This document shows positions 6,607 to 13,889 of a DNA stretch of 16,634 nt, in pieces (within the stretch, counting starts at the first letter, position 1; the number at the start of each line of letters is the position of its first letter). The position numbers and the translations under genes are program-made. Location of the stretch: assembly GCA_002344205.1 (NCBI GenBank), contig DDSZ01000002.1, forward strand, positions 144,570 to 161,203. The letters are read 5' to 3'. The notes beneath the pieces are model-generated. The model saw nothing but the letters and a program-made list of their open reading frames with translations. It searched no databases and had not been told where the DNA came from. This stretch comes from Opitutaceae bacterium UBA2377 (lineage in GTDB: Bacteria; Verrucomicrobiota; Verrucomicrobiia; Opitutales; Opitutaceae).

Positions 6607-9164
6607 CAGCGCTTGCGGAAGATCACCTGCGGCGCGGTTTCCATCTGGCCGCGGGTGACGCCGAGCTGATTGAGCAGCTTGAGCTCGCGCCAGAGTTCGT
6701 CGCCGGTGAGTTCGCCGTGCAGGAGCTGCTGGTAGCGGTTGAGCGTGCGGGCGACCTCCTCGGCGCCTTCGTTGACAAACTCGACGCGGAAGCTGCGGGC
6801 GCCGAGTTCGCGGAGGCGCGCGACGTATTCCGCGCCGGTCTGCGCGCGGTTGTTGAAGACGGTGTTGCGGCAGCCGGCGTCGGCCTTGAGCGGGAGTTCG
6901 GCGCCGACCCGGTCGCGCAGCGCGACACGATGCTTGTCGCAGGGCCGGCCGCAGTCGCGGTAGTCCTTGCCGGTCGAGAGGAAGGCGCAGAACACGCAGT
7001 GCTCCATGTGAAACATCGGCATGTGCTGGTGAATGGTAAGGTCGAACCAGTCGCCGGGGGCGGCCTGCAGCAGCGCCTCCAGCTGCGTGATGTTGAGGTC
7101 GTAGCTGGCGGCGACGCGCTCCAGGCCGTAGCGCTCCCGAAAATGCGCGGCGGTGAGCGGATTGGCGACGTTGAGGGAGAAATCGCCGCGTTTCCGGTCG
7201 GCGGCGAAGAACGCGAGGTGCTCGTGGTTGCGCACGAGATAGCCGTCGGCCTCGCAGGAGCGCACCTGCTTGAGAATCCATTCCTCACCCGGCTTGAAGA
7301 TGCGCGGTGGCGCGACCCAGATGCCCGGATTTTCGATTTTCGATTCGGAATTTTCGATTTGCAGCTGGCGGAAGCGGGTGACGGCGTCGCGGTAGTGCTT
7401 GGGGTTTTCGAACTCGCAGTAAATCGTGCGCACGCCGGCCGACCAGGCCGCCTCCAGCTGGGGCAGCTCGCGGATGACCGCGATGATTTCGGGCGGGGCG
7501 GGCGGCGGCGTCGGACTTGCGATCCGGAGGCGGGGCGCCGTGGCCCGCAGCTGCCAGCGCTTGGGGGCGGCACGCAGCCGGTCGAGTTCGGCGGCGGTTT
7601 CGCGGCGGAGCCGGTTGATTTCGCTGAGCGGCAGGATAACCGCGCCTTCCAGGAAAGATTGCAGCCCGCCGAGCCGGAAGGGCGTGCCGCCGAGCCGGCC
7701 GAGCTGCTCGCGGAGCCGTTCGGGCGTGAGCGGCTGGTTTTCGGCGGCGGCGAGCGGGACGGCGGAATCGAGCCGCACGACATGGCCTTCGCCGTCGTCG
7801 GTGATGAGCGTGAGCGGGGTGCCGGTGCGGCCGTGGACTTCCATTGTGACGGGGCGTTGGAAGCGGATCTTGTCGCCCTCAAAGGTGCCGCGCACCTCGC
7901 GGTCGAGCGCGGGATCGTTGGTTTTCCAGACGCGGTCGCCGACATGGAGCCGGCGGAAGTTGAGGTCGCCGTCGCCGAAGCGGAGCACGGTTTCGCCGGC
8001 CTGCGACTCGACCTGGTAAACGCGGCCACCCTCCTCGCCTGCCTCGGGCGAGCCCGCATCGAAGACCACGCCGTCGCCGGGCTTGACCGGGGCGGCGGTG
8101 TGGAGGTGCACGCCGGCCCGGGCACCGGTGCCGAGGCGGGTGACCGTGCCGAGGAAGACGCCGCGTTTGGTGCCGAAGCGACCGTGGGCGAGTTCCTGGT
8201 TGTTGATGCCCCGGAACCAGCCGGTGTAGAGCCCGCGGGAGAAGCTCATCTCGAGCTCGTAGCGGGCGGCCTTGGGCTCGAAGGCCGGCGCGGGTGCGCC
8301 GGTGAGTTCGGCCATCACCCTGTCCAGCGCCGTGCGGTAAACGCGGGTGATGCTGGCGACATACTCGGGGGATTTGAGGCGGCCCTCGATTTTCAGCGAG
8401 GCGACGCCGGCGCGCACGAGCTCGGGCAGCACATCGAGCCCGGCGAGGTCCTGCGGGCTGAGCAGGTAGCGGCGGTCACCGAGGTCCACCGGCCGCCCGT
8501 CGGCGATGAGATCGTAGGGCAGGCGGCAAGCCTGGGCGCATTCGCCGCGGTTGGCCGAGCGCCCGCCGAGCGATTCGCTGGTGAGGCACTGGCCGGAGTA
8601 GGCGACGCAAAGCGCACCGTGGACGAAGACCTCCAGCGGCAGCGGGGCGTCCTTCTGTGCGGCTTGGATGGCGTGGATGTCCTGCAGGGAGTTTTCCCGG
8701 GCCAGCACGATGAGCTGGGCGCCGAGGTCGCGCACGAACCGCACGCCGCCGGCGCTGGTGACGGTCATCTGCGTCGAGCCGTGGATGGGGAAATCCGGCG
8801 AGAGTTCGCGGATGAGCCGGCAGATGCCCACGTCCTGCACGATGGCGGCGTCCACGCCGCTCGCGATGATGGTGCGCAGGTAGTCGGCGGCCTCGGCCAG
8901 CTCGTTGGCGAAGACGAGCGTGTTGAAGGTCACGTAGCCGCGCACACCGCGGCGGTGAAGAAATTCCATCAGGGCGGGCAGGTCGGCCTGCGTGAAGTTT
9001 TTCGCCCGCATGCGCGCGTTGAAGCGCTCCAGGCCGAAGTAGATCGCGTCGGCGCCGTTCTCGACCGCGGCCCGGGCGCATTCCCAGTCGCCGGCGGGCG
9101 CGAGCAGCTCCGGCCGGCGCAGGGCGGGCGGCGTGGCGATGGACTGGGCGGCGGGAGCGGGCAT
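6606..9164 (-). CDS. U32 family peptidase-like protein with DUF3656-type middle region (RlhA-like)
   Basis: 852 aa. The start chosen is the ATG at 9164 (MPAPAAQS), just before RRPELLAPAGDWE, where U32 homology begins; upstream codons run into the MFS gene. The U32 signature is complete: E178-VF-VHGALC186-VAYSGQC193-LTS, followed by GECAQAC. A beta-rich middle part (VKPGDGVVFD, GDRVWKTNDP) fits DUF3656. The C-terminal part has further conserved Cys: C723, C726, C738, C742 and C765 (LKADAGCRNTVFN). U32 members such as RlhA and TrhP act in RNA hydroxylation, and despite the name many are not proven peptidases; RlhA has the U32 plus DUF3656 arrangement and modifies 23S rRNA. A rRNA or tRNA modification role is inferred by family. 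Residues about 602-613 are encoded by a 7-bp-periodic repeat. It lies 41 bp downstream of the MFS gene on the same strand. Confidence 0.88.
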   Translation of the reverse strand: MPAPAAQSIATPPALRRPELLAPAGDWECARAAVENGADAIYFGLERFNARMRAKNFTQADLPALMEFLHRRGVRGYVTFNTLVFANELAEAADYLRTIIASGVDAAIVQDVGICRLIRELSPDFPIHGSTQMTVTSAGGVRFVRDLGAQLIVLARENSLQDIHAIQAAQKDAPLPLEVFVHGALCVAYSGQCLTSESLGGRSANRGECAQACRLPYDLIADGRPVDLGDRRYLLSPQDLAGLDVLPELVRAGVASLKIEGRLKSPEYVASITRVYRTALDRVMAELTGAPAPAFEPKAARYELEMSFSRGLYTGWFRGINNQELAHGRFGTKRGVFLGTVTRLGTGARAGVHLHTAAPVKPGDGVVFDAGSPEAGEEGGRVYQVESQAGETVLRFGDGDLNFRRLHVGDRVWKTNDPALDREVRGTFEGDKIRFQRPVTMEVHGRTGTPLTLITDDGEGHVVRLDSAVPLAAAENQPLTPERLREQLGRLGGTPFRLGGLQSFLEGAVILPLSEINRLRRETAAELDRLRAAPKRWQLRATAPRLRIASPTPPPAPPEIIAVIRELPQLEAAWSAGVRTIYCEFENPKHYRDAVTRFRQLQIENSESKIENPGIWVAPPRIFKPGEEWILKQVRSCEADGYLVRNHEHLAFFAADRKRGDFSLNVANPLTAAHFRERYGLERVAASYDLNITQLEALLQAAPGDWFDLTIHQHMPMFHMEHCVFCAFLSTGKDYRDCGRPCDKHRVALRDRVGAELPLKADAGCRNTVFNNRAQTGAEYVARLRELGARSFRVEFVNEGAEEVARTLNRYQQLLHGELTGDELWRELKLLNQLGVTRGQMETAPQVIFRKR
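7327..7360 (-). repeat. 7-bp-periodic repeat inside the U32 coding sequence
   Basis: On the minus strand AAATCG, AAAATTC, CGAATCG, AAAATCG, AAAATCC follow at 7-bp spacing and encode QIENSESKIENP in frame (residues about 602-613). It is AT-rich in a GC-rich gene and sits between two structured segments, so it looks like a repeat tolerated in a surface loop. Confidence 0.6.
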
Positions 9165-9205
9165 GACGCGAGACTGGGGCGCGGCGCGCGGCTGGCAATC
9201 CGCGA

Positions 9206-10459
9206 TCAGACAGGTTCCGGCGGCGTGGCGACGGGAGCCGGGTTCCGGGCGGCATGCGGCGCGCCGGCGCGGAGCCAGGCGGCCAGCACGACCGTGAGCA
9301 CGAAGGCCACGCCCGCCACGAAGCCGGCGCGGGCGTAGCCCACGAGCTGGCCGGAGGCGGTTTGCGTGATGAGCAGCCCGGCGGTCAGGTTGGCGAGGCC
9401 GCCCGAGGCCTGCTGCACGGCGGAGTTCACGCTCATGAAGCCGCCGCGGTAGCGCGCCGCCACGGCGTTGGTGATCATCGCCATGGCCGGCGCAAAGCGG
9501 CCGGACATGGCGATGAAGAACAGCGTGGTGGTGACCAGAGTGTAGGGCAGCGGGCCCGGGCCGAGGTTCGTGATGAACGGCACGACCGCGACCGCCAGCA
9601 GGGAGACAACGGCCAGCACATGCAGCTTGTCGTGCCGGTCGGAGAGCCGGCCAAGCCACGGCATAGTGACGAAGGCGCAGGCACCGCCGAAGAGGTAAAC
9701 CAGCGGCAATTCCCAGCGTTCATCCAGCCCCACGTTGGTGATCAATGAGGGCGCCATGAAGGGCACCACGGAGGCGCCGGCAAACACGAGCACGCCGCTC
9801 AGGAGAAAACAGCGCCGGTGAATCGGGTGGGTGAGAATCTCGACCATCTGCCGCACCGGGTGGTTGTCGGAGCGGTGCGCCGGCACATGGGGCAGGACCC
9901 GCCGCGCGTAAAACAGGATGCCGGCGCTGCACAGGGCGAGCAACTGGAAGGGCGCATGCCATTCCAACCAGCCCGAGAGAATGAGCCCGGCGGGCACGCC
10001 AAATACCGAGGCGATGGGAAAGGCCGTCATCACCATACCCATGGCCCGGCCGCGGCGCTCGGGCGGAATCACATCGCCCACCATCGAGGTGACCAGCGAG
10101 CCGGCGACCCCGCCACAGGCGCCGGCGGCGATACGCGCAGCCATCAGGATTTCGTAGGTCGGGGCCAGGGCGCAGGCCAGGGTCGCGATACCAAAGCCCG
10201 TGTAGAGCGTGAGCAGCGCGGAGCGGCGGTCGAACCGGTCGAGCACGAATCCCCCGAGAAAGCCGGTGGCGGCCGCGGCAAAGCCGTAGGAGGCGACAAG
10301 CAGGCTGAACTGGGTCGGGGTGATGCCGAAGACCTGCATGAGCCGCGCACCCAGCGGCATCATGATCATGAAATCAAGGATGTGCGTGAACTGCACCGCC
10401 GTGAGGGTGAACAACAGCGCGCGCTCGTGGGGAAAAGGGCGGGCGGCGGTTGTCGGCAT
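9206..10459 (-). CDS. MFS transporter (DHA1-like efflux permease)
   Basis: 417 aa, hydrophobic throughout, of the usual 12-helix major facilitator length. It begins with a polar tail and then QFTHILDFMIMMPLGARL, a typical first helix of AraJ-type drug:proton antiporters. The loop 2-3 motif A is seen as GGFVLDRFDRR (69-79), and PPERRGRAMG and PWLGRLSDRHD mark the later cytoplasmic loops. Such proteins export small molecules across the inner membrane using the proton gradient; the substrate cannot be read from sequence. It starts 50 bp after the lysR stop and is followed after 41 bp by the U32 gene, all on the minus strand, so LysR control and cotranscription are plausible. No clear Shine-Dalgarno precedes the ATG. 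Confidence 0.88.
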   Translation of the reverse strand: MPTTAARPFPHERALLFTLTAVQFTHILDFMIMMPLGARLMQVFGITPTQFSLLVASYGFAAAATGFLGGFVLDRFDRRSALLTLYTGFGIATLACALAPTYEILMAARIAAGACGGVAGSLVTSMVGDVIPPERRGRAMGMVMTAFPIASVFGVPAGLILSGWLEWHAPFQLLALCSAGILFYARRVLPHVPAHRSDNHPVRQMVEILTHPIHRRCFLLSGVLVFAGASVVPFMAPSLITNVGLDERWELPLVYLFGGACAFVTMPWLGRLSDRHDKLHVLAVVSLLAVAVVPFITNLGPGPLPYTLVTTTLFFIAMSGRFAPAMAMITNAVAARYRGGFMSVNSAVQQASGGLANLTAGLLITQTASGQLVGYARAGFVAGVAFVLTVVLAAWLRAGAPHAARNPAPVATPPEPV

Positions 10460-10509
10460 GAACGGGCAGGGTCGAGGGCCGGCGTGGAAAGCGCAATCTC
10501 CGGTTCGCC

Positions 10510-11400
10510 TCAGGGCAGCAGCAGCGCCGCCGCGGTGGAGTGCAGCAGCCGGATGAAGGCCATGGATCCCCGGCTCTGATAGCGCTGCAAATGCCGGATG
10601 ATGACCAGATCGCGGGAAGGCGTGGCATCGGCCAGGTCGCGGTAAACCAATCCGGAATCGTCGGACGCCCGCGTGCCGCGGGGGAGGATGGAAATGCCGG
10701 CGCCGACGGCGACGAGCGCCTTGACGGTGGCGATCTGTGCGCAGCGGAAACCGACATGCGGCGTGAGCTTGTGGTCGCCACAGAAGTTTTGCACCTGCTC
10801 GGCCAGTGAGCTGGAGCTGCCGAGAATGACAAAAGTTTCCCCGGCCAAGTCGGCCGCGTGCACGCGTGGCTTGGCGGCCAGCGGGTGATCGCGGCTGACG
10901 GCGAGCAACAACGGCTCGGTCAGGAGCGGCTCCACCGCGACCTGGGGATTGGTCACCGGCTGGGCGGCGATGGCGAGGTCAAGGTCGCCCTCCAGCACGC
11001 CGCGGACGAGCTGGGAGCGGAAATCCTCCCGCACCTCGATCTGCAGGTTGGGATGGGCGCTGCGGCAGCGCAGGATCAGCTCGGGCAGCAGATAGGGTGC
11101 GACCGTGGGGATGGCGCCGACGTTTATCCGGCGCTCCAGTGCCGGGTCGTCCTGCAACTCCTTGGTGGCGTTGTCCGCTTCAAACAGGATTCGGCGAGCT
11201 CGTTCGATGAAAACCATGCCGGCTTCCGTGAGGACCGCTTTCCGGCCCAGCCGATGGAAGAGTTTACGCCCCAGCTCTTTTTCGAGATTTATAATCTGCT
11301 GACTTAAAGCCGGTTGAGTCACCGAGAGGCGCTCTGCGGCCCGGGTGAAATTTTGCGCCTCCGCCACGGCAAGCAGGTAACGCAATTGGTATAATTCCAT
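10510..11400 (-). CDS. LysR-family transcriptional regulator, OxyR-like
   Basis: 296 aa. The N-terminal winged helix-turn-helix (1-60) reads MELYQLRYLLAVAE, then AAERLSVTQPALSQQI and LGRKAVLTEAG. The co-inducer domain (about 90-296) has DLAIAAQ, EPLLLAVSRDHPLA and VGAGISILPRG. It is of the OxyR/CynR type. Aligning residues 197-207 (SSLAEQVQNFC) with OxyR HCLRDQAMGFC puts Cys207 at the resolving Cys208, but the peroxidatic Cys199 position is Ser198. It therefore should not sense peroxide by the E. coli disulfide mechanism; the ligand is unknown. The upstream region contains a sigma-70-like promoter and an ATAG-N7-CTAT dyad, suggesting autoregulation, and the following MFS gene is the likely target. 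Confidence 0.92.
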   Translation of the reverse strand: MELYQLRYLLAVAEAQNFTRAAERLSVTQPALSQQIINLEKELGRKLFHRLGRKAVLTEAGMVFIERARRILFEADNATKELQDDPALERRINVGAIPTVAPYLLPELILRCRSAHPNLQIEVREDFRSQLVRGVLEGDLDLAIAAQPVTNPQVAVEPLLTEPLLLAVSRDHPLAAKPRVHAADLAGETFVILGSSSSLAEQVQNFCGDHKLTPHVGFRCAQIATVKALVAVGAGISILPRGTRASDDSGLVYRDLADATPSRDLVIIRHLQRYQSRGSMAFIRLLHSTAAALLLP

Positions 11401-11411
11401 AGGAAATTATT

Positions 11412-11440
11412 ATCTAAAACATAGAATACGACTATTTTTA
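11412..11440. promoter_or_regulatory. Candidate LysR/OxyR-type operator
   Basis: Contains ATAG (11421-11424), seven bases, CTAT (11432-11435), matching the outer halves of the OxyR half-site ATAG-N7-CTAT; the inner T and A of the consensus are not matched. The dyad extends outward imperfectly (TAAAAC-ATAG on the left, CTAT-TTTTA on the right). It covers the lysR -10 box, so binding would be expected to repress lysR. A second imperfect palindrome, ATAATTCC-ATAG-GAAATTAT, spans the lysR start codon (11391-11410). Confidence 0.45.
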
Positions 11441-11450
11441 TTATTGTAAA
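11423..11450 (-). promoter_or_regulatory. lysR promoter (sigma-70-like)
   Basis: On the minus strand TTTACA (11450-11445, 5 of 6 to TTGACA) and TATTCT (11428-11423, 4 of 6 to TATAAT) are separated by 16 bp and end 22 bp upstream of the lysR ATG. The block 11400-11460 is sharply AT-rich within GC-rich sequence. Confidence 0.5.
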
Positions 11451-11469
11451 GCTGAGGTATCATGGCGGT

Positions 11470-11485
11470 GCCGTCGAAAGACGGC
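11470..11485 (+). promoter_or_regulatory. Leader hairpin with GAAA tetraloop
   Basis: GCCGTC-GAAA-GACGGC is a perfect 6-bp stem with a GNRA tetraloop, ending 10 bp upstream of the ATG at 11496, where a ribosome binding site would be. It may affect translation or stability of the small membrane protein mRNA. Confidence 0.4.
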
Positions 11486-11495
11486 GTTATAATCC

Positions 11496-11681
11496 ATGAA
11501 TACCAAAATCATCATCACCATAGCGATTGCTGCGATCCTCGCGGCTTTTGCCGTCCTTATTTTGCTCGTGAGCTCCCCTCTCAGTGCCGGCACCCTTCTG
11601 GGCTACCTTGCGGTGGTCTCCTTGGGGGCCATCACTGGGCTGGAATACAGTCTCCAGCGGAGGCTGCCGTTGCGAAAGTAA
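11496..11681 (+). CDS. Small two-helix membrane protein, unknown family
   Basis: 61 aa: a short basic start (MNTK), a long hydrophobic helix (about 5-27), a short turn, a second helix (about 31-49) and a basic C-terminus (RRLPLRK). The charge pattern suggests both ends are cytoplasmic. I do not recognise the family. It is supported as a real gene by its orderly membrane topology, by divergence from lysR across an AT-rich promoter region, and by a strong intrinsic terminator 27 bp after the stop. No Shine-Dalgarno is visible; a GNRA-loop hairpin lies just upstream instead. An overlapping frame starting at 11462 has no protein-like features. Confidence 0.65.
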   Translation: MNTKIIITIAIAAILAAFAVLILLVSSPLSAGTLLGYLAVVSLGAITGLEYSLQRRLPLRK

Positions 11682-11707
11682 GCAGATTTGCTGTTACGAC
11701 AGCGCGA

Positions 11708-11736
11708 GACCCGGGGTTTATCCCCGGGTCTTTTTT
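11708..11736 (+). terminator. Intrinsic terminator after the 61-aa gene
   Basis: A perfect 9-bp stem GACCCGGGG/CCCCGGGTC with loop TTTAT is followed directly by six T. This isolates the small membrane gene from the sigma factor operon. Confidence 0.9.
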
Positions 11737-11831
11737 GTGTCAGGATTCGACGATGGGAACTCTCCGCTAGTTTTTTTAGACAAAAATCAGGGCTGATGAC
11801 GCTTTACCGGCAAACACCCGCAAAATCCCGC

Positions 11832-12335
11832 ATGGCGGATGAACGCACCCATGAATCCTGGAAAGATTGGTTTCAGCTCCACAGCCCGAAACTGCTGCTC
11901 TGCGCGCGGCAGTGGACCCGGTCGCTGGCGGATGCCGAGGATGTGGTGCAAGAGGCGTTTGTGCGCTTCTGGCGAAACCAACGGTCGCTCGGCGGCGAAC
12001 CGCAGGCTTTGCTCCTCACTTCCCTGCGCCGCGCCGCGATTGACCTGGCCCGGCGAAATGACCGGCGGGAACGGCGCGAGCGACAGGCGGATGAGCCGGA
12101 CGCTTTTTTTGAGCCGTTGGCCGGGGCGGATGACCGCCGGCTGGCCATCGAGGCCGCCCTGCGACGGCTGCCCGCCGAACAGCGCGAGGTGCTCACCCTC
12201 AAGATCTGGGGCGAATGCACGTTTGAAGAAATCGCGCGCCAACTGGAAATCCCGCCCAACACGGCCGCTTCGCGCTACCGCTATGCGCTGGCGGCCCTCC
12301 GCCGCGAATTGACCGCCGCCGACTGCCATGGATGA
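11832..12335 (+). CDS. ECF-type sigma-70 family RNA polymerase sigma factor
   Basis: 167 aa from the ATG at 11832. Region 2 (about 12-82) includes ADAEDVVQEAFVRFWRN, the core-binding and -10 recognition part. Region 4 (about 105-160) includes LPAEQREVLTLKIWGECTFEEIARQL and NTAASRYRYALAALRREL, the -35-binding helix-turn-helix. Regions 1 and 3 are absent, as in ECF (group 4) sigmas. An in-frame ATG at 11796 (MTLYRQTPAKSR) preceded closely by AGGG is an alternative start that would add 12 residues. Its last 8 bp overlap the next gene, which encodes a one-helix membrane protein suited to be its anti-sigma factor, followed by a PDZ protein. Signal and regulon are unknown. A GGAAC motif at 11756-11760 upstream may be an ECF -35 element. 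Confidence 0.88.
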   Translation: MADERTHESWKDWFQLHSPKLLLCARQWTRSLADAEDVVQEAFVRFWRNQRSLGGEPQALLLTSLRRAAIDLARRNDRRERRERQADEPDAFFEPLAGADDRRLAIEAALRRLPAEQREVLTLKIWGECTFEEIARQLEIPPNTAASRYRYALAALRRELTAADCHG

Positions 12336-12783
12336 GGAACTCCAACAACTCGAAGCCGAATTGAAGCAGCTCCGCCCGCGGGCGGTGTCGGCCGGCCTGC
12401 GGCAGCGCGTGGCCGGCGAACTGGCCGCAGTGCGGATGAGCCGGGCTTGGGCGGCGCTGCCGTTGGCGGCGGCGTTGGCCGTGGCGTTCACATGGTGGCA
12501 GCGCGCGGACGAAAAACAGGCGTTGGCCGAGGCGGAACCGAGCCAGCCGTTGGCGGCCGGTGCCCCGCAACCGGAGGCGCAGTTCAAGCCGGTGTCCGTC
12601 GAGAAGCTGCTTTACGATGCGAAGGACGACGGCGCCGTAACGCTCGACAACGGCGTGCGGGTGCACCGGATGCGGGAGTTCTACGTGGATACGGTCACGT
12701 GGCGTGATCCGCAGACCAATGCCTCCCTGCGCTGGTCGGTCCCCCGCGAGGAGGTGCGCTTGCAGCCGGTCATTTTCCAGTAA
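12328..12783 (+). CDS. Putative one-helix anti-sigma partner
   Basis: 151 aa. A charged helical N-terminus (1-38, with ELKQLRPRAVSAGLRQRV) is followed by one transmembrane helix (about 39-57) and a soluble, probably periplasmic C-terminal part. Residues 88-151 look folded (VEKLLYDAKDDG, GVRVHRMREFYVDTVTWRD). The start codon lies inside the last codons of the sigma gene (8-bp overlap), indicating translational coupling. Position, topology and the short cytoplasmic segment fit an anti-sigma factor, though no zinc-binding HxxxCxxC motif is seen, so it is not a ZAS-type anti-sigma. Function is inferred from context; proteins with similar LRPRxxS.xLR starts follow ECF sigmas in Verrucomicrobiota as I recall. 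Confidence 0.7.
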   Translation: MDEELQQLEAELKQLRPRAVSAGLRQRVAGELAAVRMSRAWAALPLAAALAVAFTWWQRADEKQALAEAEPSQPLAAGAPQPEAQFKPVSVEKLLYDAKDDGAVTLDNGVRVHRMREFYVDTVTWRDPQTNASLRWSVPREEVRLQPVIFQ

Positions 12784-12802
12784 GCAAAAACAATCCAAAC
12801 CC

Positions 12803-13822
12803 ATGAATCCAACAATCCGACAAATCATACCCCTCGCCGGCCTCGTGCTGGCCTTGCCAACCCTGCAGGCCGCCGATGCGCCCGAAGCCAAGAAAGAAGC
12901 CCGCAAGGAAGTCCGCGTGCTGGCCGTCCCGGCTGCACCCGCCATGCCGGGCGGGCCGACGGAGCGCCGCATGCAATGGGTGGAAGCCCTGCCCGCGGAG
13001 ATGGAAAGCGTAACCTTCCTCGGAGTGCAGACAGCGCCGGTCGGTCCGACGCTCGCCGCCCAACTGGGTCTGGCCAAGGACCACGGCCTGGCGGTAGCCG
13101 AAGTCGTGCCCGACAGCCCGGCGGCCGGCGCGTTGCAGGCTCACGATATCCTGCTCAAATTCAACGATCAGATCCTGGTGGATGTGCGCCAGCTCACCGT
13201 CCTCGTGCGCAGCGCGAAGGAAGGCGATGAAGTGGCGCTTACCTACCTGCGCGCCGGCAAGCAGGCGACCGCCAAGGTGAAGCTGGCCCGGAAGGAAATG
13301 CCGAAGCAGCTGGCCTTCGAAGGCGCGGTCGGCGCGCCCGGTTTCAACTGGCAAGGCATGGTTGCGCCTGCGGCACCGGTGCCGCGGGGTGAAGTGGACC
13401 GCCTGCTCGGGATGATTGAACTGGGGCGCGACGGAGCCCGGCGGGTGGTGCGGCACAATGAAGTCGGCGGCGACCGGCTCGTCACCATCACCGTGAACAC
13501 CGGCGACAACCAGATGAGTTACAGCGACGAGAAGGGTTCGCTCGAAGTGAGCACGAAGGGCGGGGTGAAGGCGCTGGTGGCCAAGGATACCAACGGCGAG
13601 GTCCTCTTTGACGGACCGATCAACACCCCGGAGGAGCGCAAAGCGCTGCCGCCGGCCGTTGCCGAGCGACTGGCGAAAATCGAGGGCATGCGGGGATTCA
13701 GCTTCAAGACCGACGAGGCCTTTGAAGGCGGAGAGACCAAGATCGTGCGTCCGCAGGGCCGGGGCATCTCCCTGCCGATGGAGCCGGCCAAGACGGCTCC
13801 AGCCCGGCTGCGGGAGCTGTAA
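12803..13822 (+). CDS. Exported PDZ-domain protein of the sigma operon
   Basis: 339 aa from the ATG at 12803. Signal peptide about 1-23 (hydrophobic LAGLVLALPT, cleavage after LQA). An Ala/Pro/Lys linker is followed by one PDZ domain (about 70-162) with a GLAVAEV carboxylate-binding-like strand, VPDSPAAGALQAHDILLKFN and VLVRSAKEGDEVALTYLR, as in the PDZ domains of DegP/HtrA proteases. No protease domain is present: the C-terminal 170 residues lack the trypsin-like or S41 motifs. They contain a beta-rich segment (LVTITVNTGD, GSLEVSTKGG) with no family I can name. It starts 19 bp after the putative anti-sigma gene. A role in binding exposed C-termini of envelope proteins and so sensing stress for the sigma/anti-sigma pair is inference. 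Confidence 0.82.
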   Translation: MNPTIRQIIPLAGLVLALPTLQAADAPEAKKEARKEVRVLAVPAAPAMPGGPTERRMQWVEALPAEMESVTFLGVQTAPVGPTLAAQLGLAKDHGLAVAEVVPDSPAAGALQAHDILLKFNDQILVDVRQLTVLVRSAKEGDEVALTYLRAGKQATAKVKLARKEMPKQLAFEGAVGAPGFNWQGMVAPAAPVPRGEVDRLLGMIELGRDGARRVVRHNEVGGDRLVTITVNTGDNQMSYSDEKGSLEVSTKGGVKALVAKDTNGEVLFDGPINTPEERKALPPAVAERLAKIEGMRGFSFKTDEAFEGGETKIVRPQGRGISLPMEPAKTAPARLREL

Positions 13823-13829
13823 GCGACCA

Positions 13830-13863
13830 AAACAAAAACGCGGCGCCGTTGGGCGCCGCGTTT
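13830..13863. terminator. Bidirectional intrinsic terminator
   Basis: A perfect 12-bp stem AAACGCGGCGCC/GGCGCCGCGTTT with a GTTG loop lies between the convergent PDZ and DUF4199 genes. On the minus strand the stem is followed by TTGTTTT, making TTTTTGTTTT in all; on the plus strand the tail is only TTT. It should work for both genes and better for the minus one. Confidence 0.85.
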
Positions 13864-13889
13864 CAGCTTATGGCGTAAATCTTATGCGA

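Noticed and set aside
6717..9338. 873-codon plus-strand frame over the U32 gene
   Set aside because: It mirrors the U32 coding strand, has skewed composition and no conserved motif; a GC shadow.
9165..9659. N-terminal extension of the U32 gene into the MFS gene
   Set aside because: The extra 165 codons lie over the MFS coding sequence in another frame and show no homology; the ATG at 9164 directly precedes the U32 fold.
11488..11493. TATAAT as a promoter of the 61-aa gene
   Set aside because: It ends 2 bp before the ATG, so transcription would start inside the gene, and no -35 box is at the right distance.
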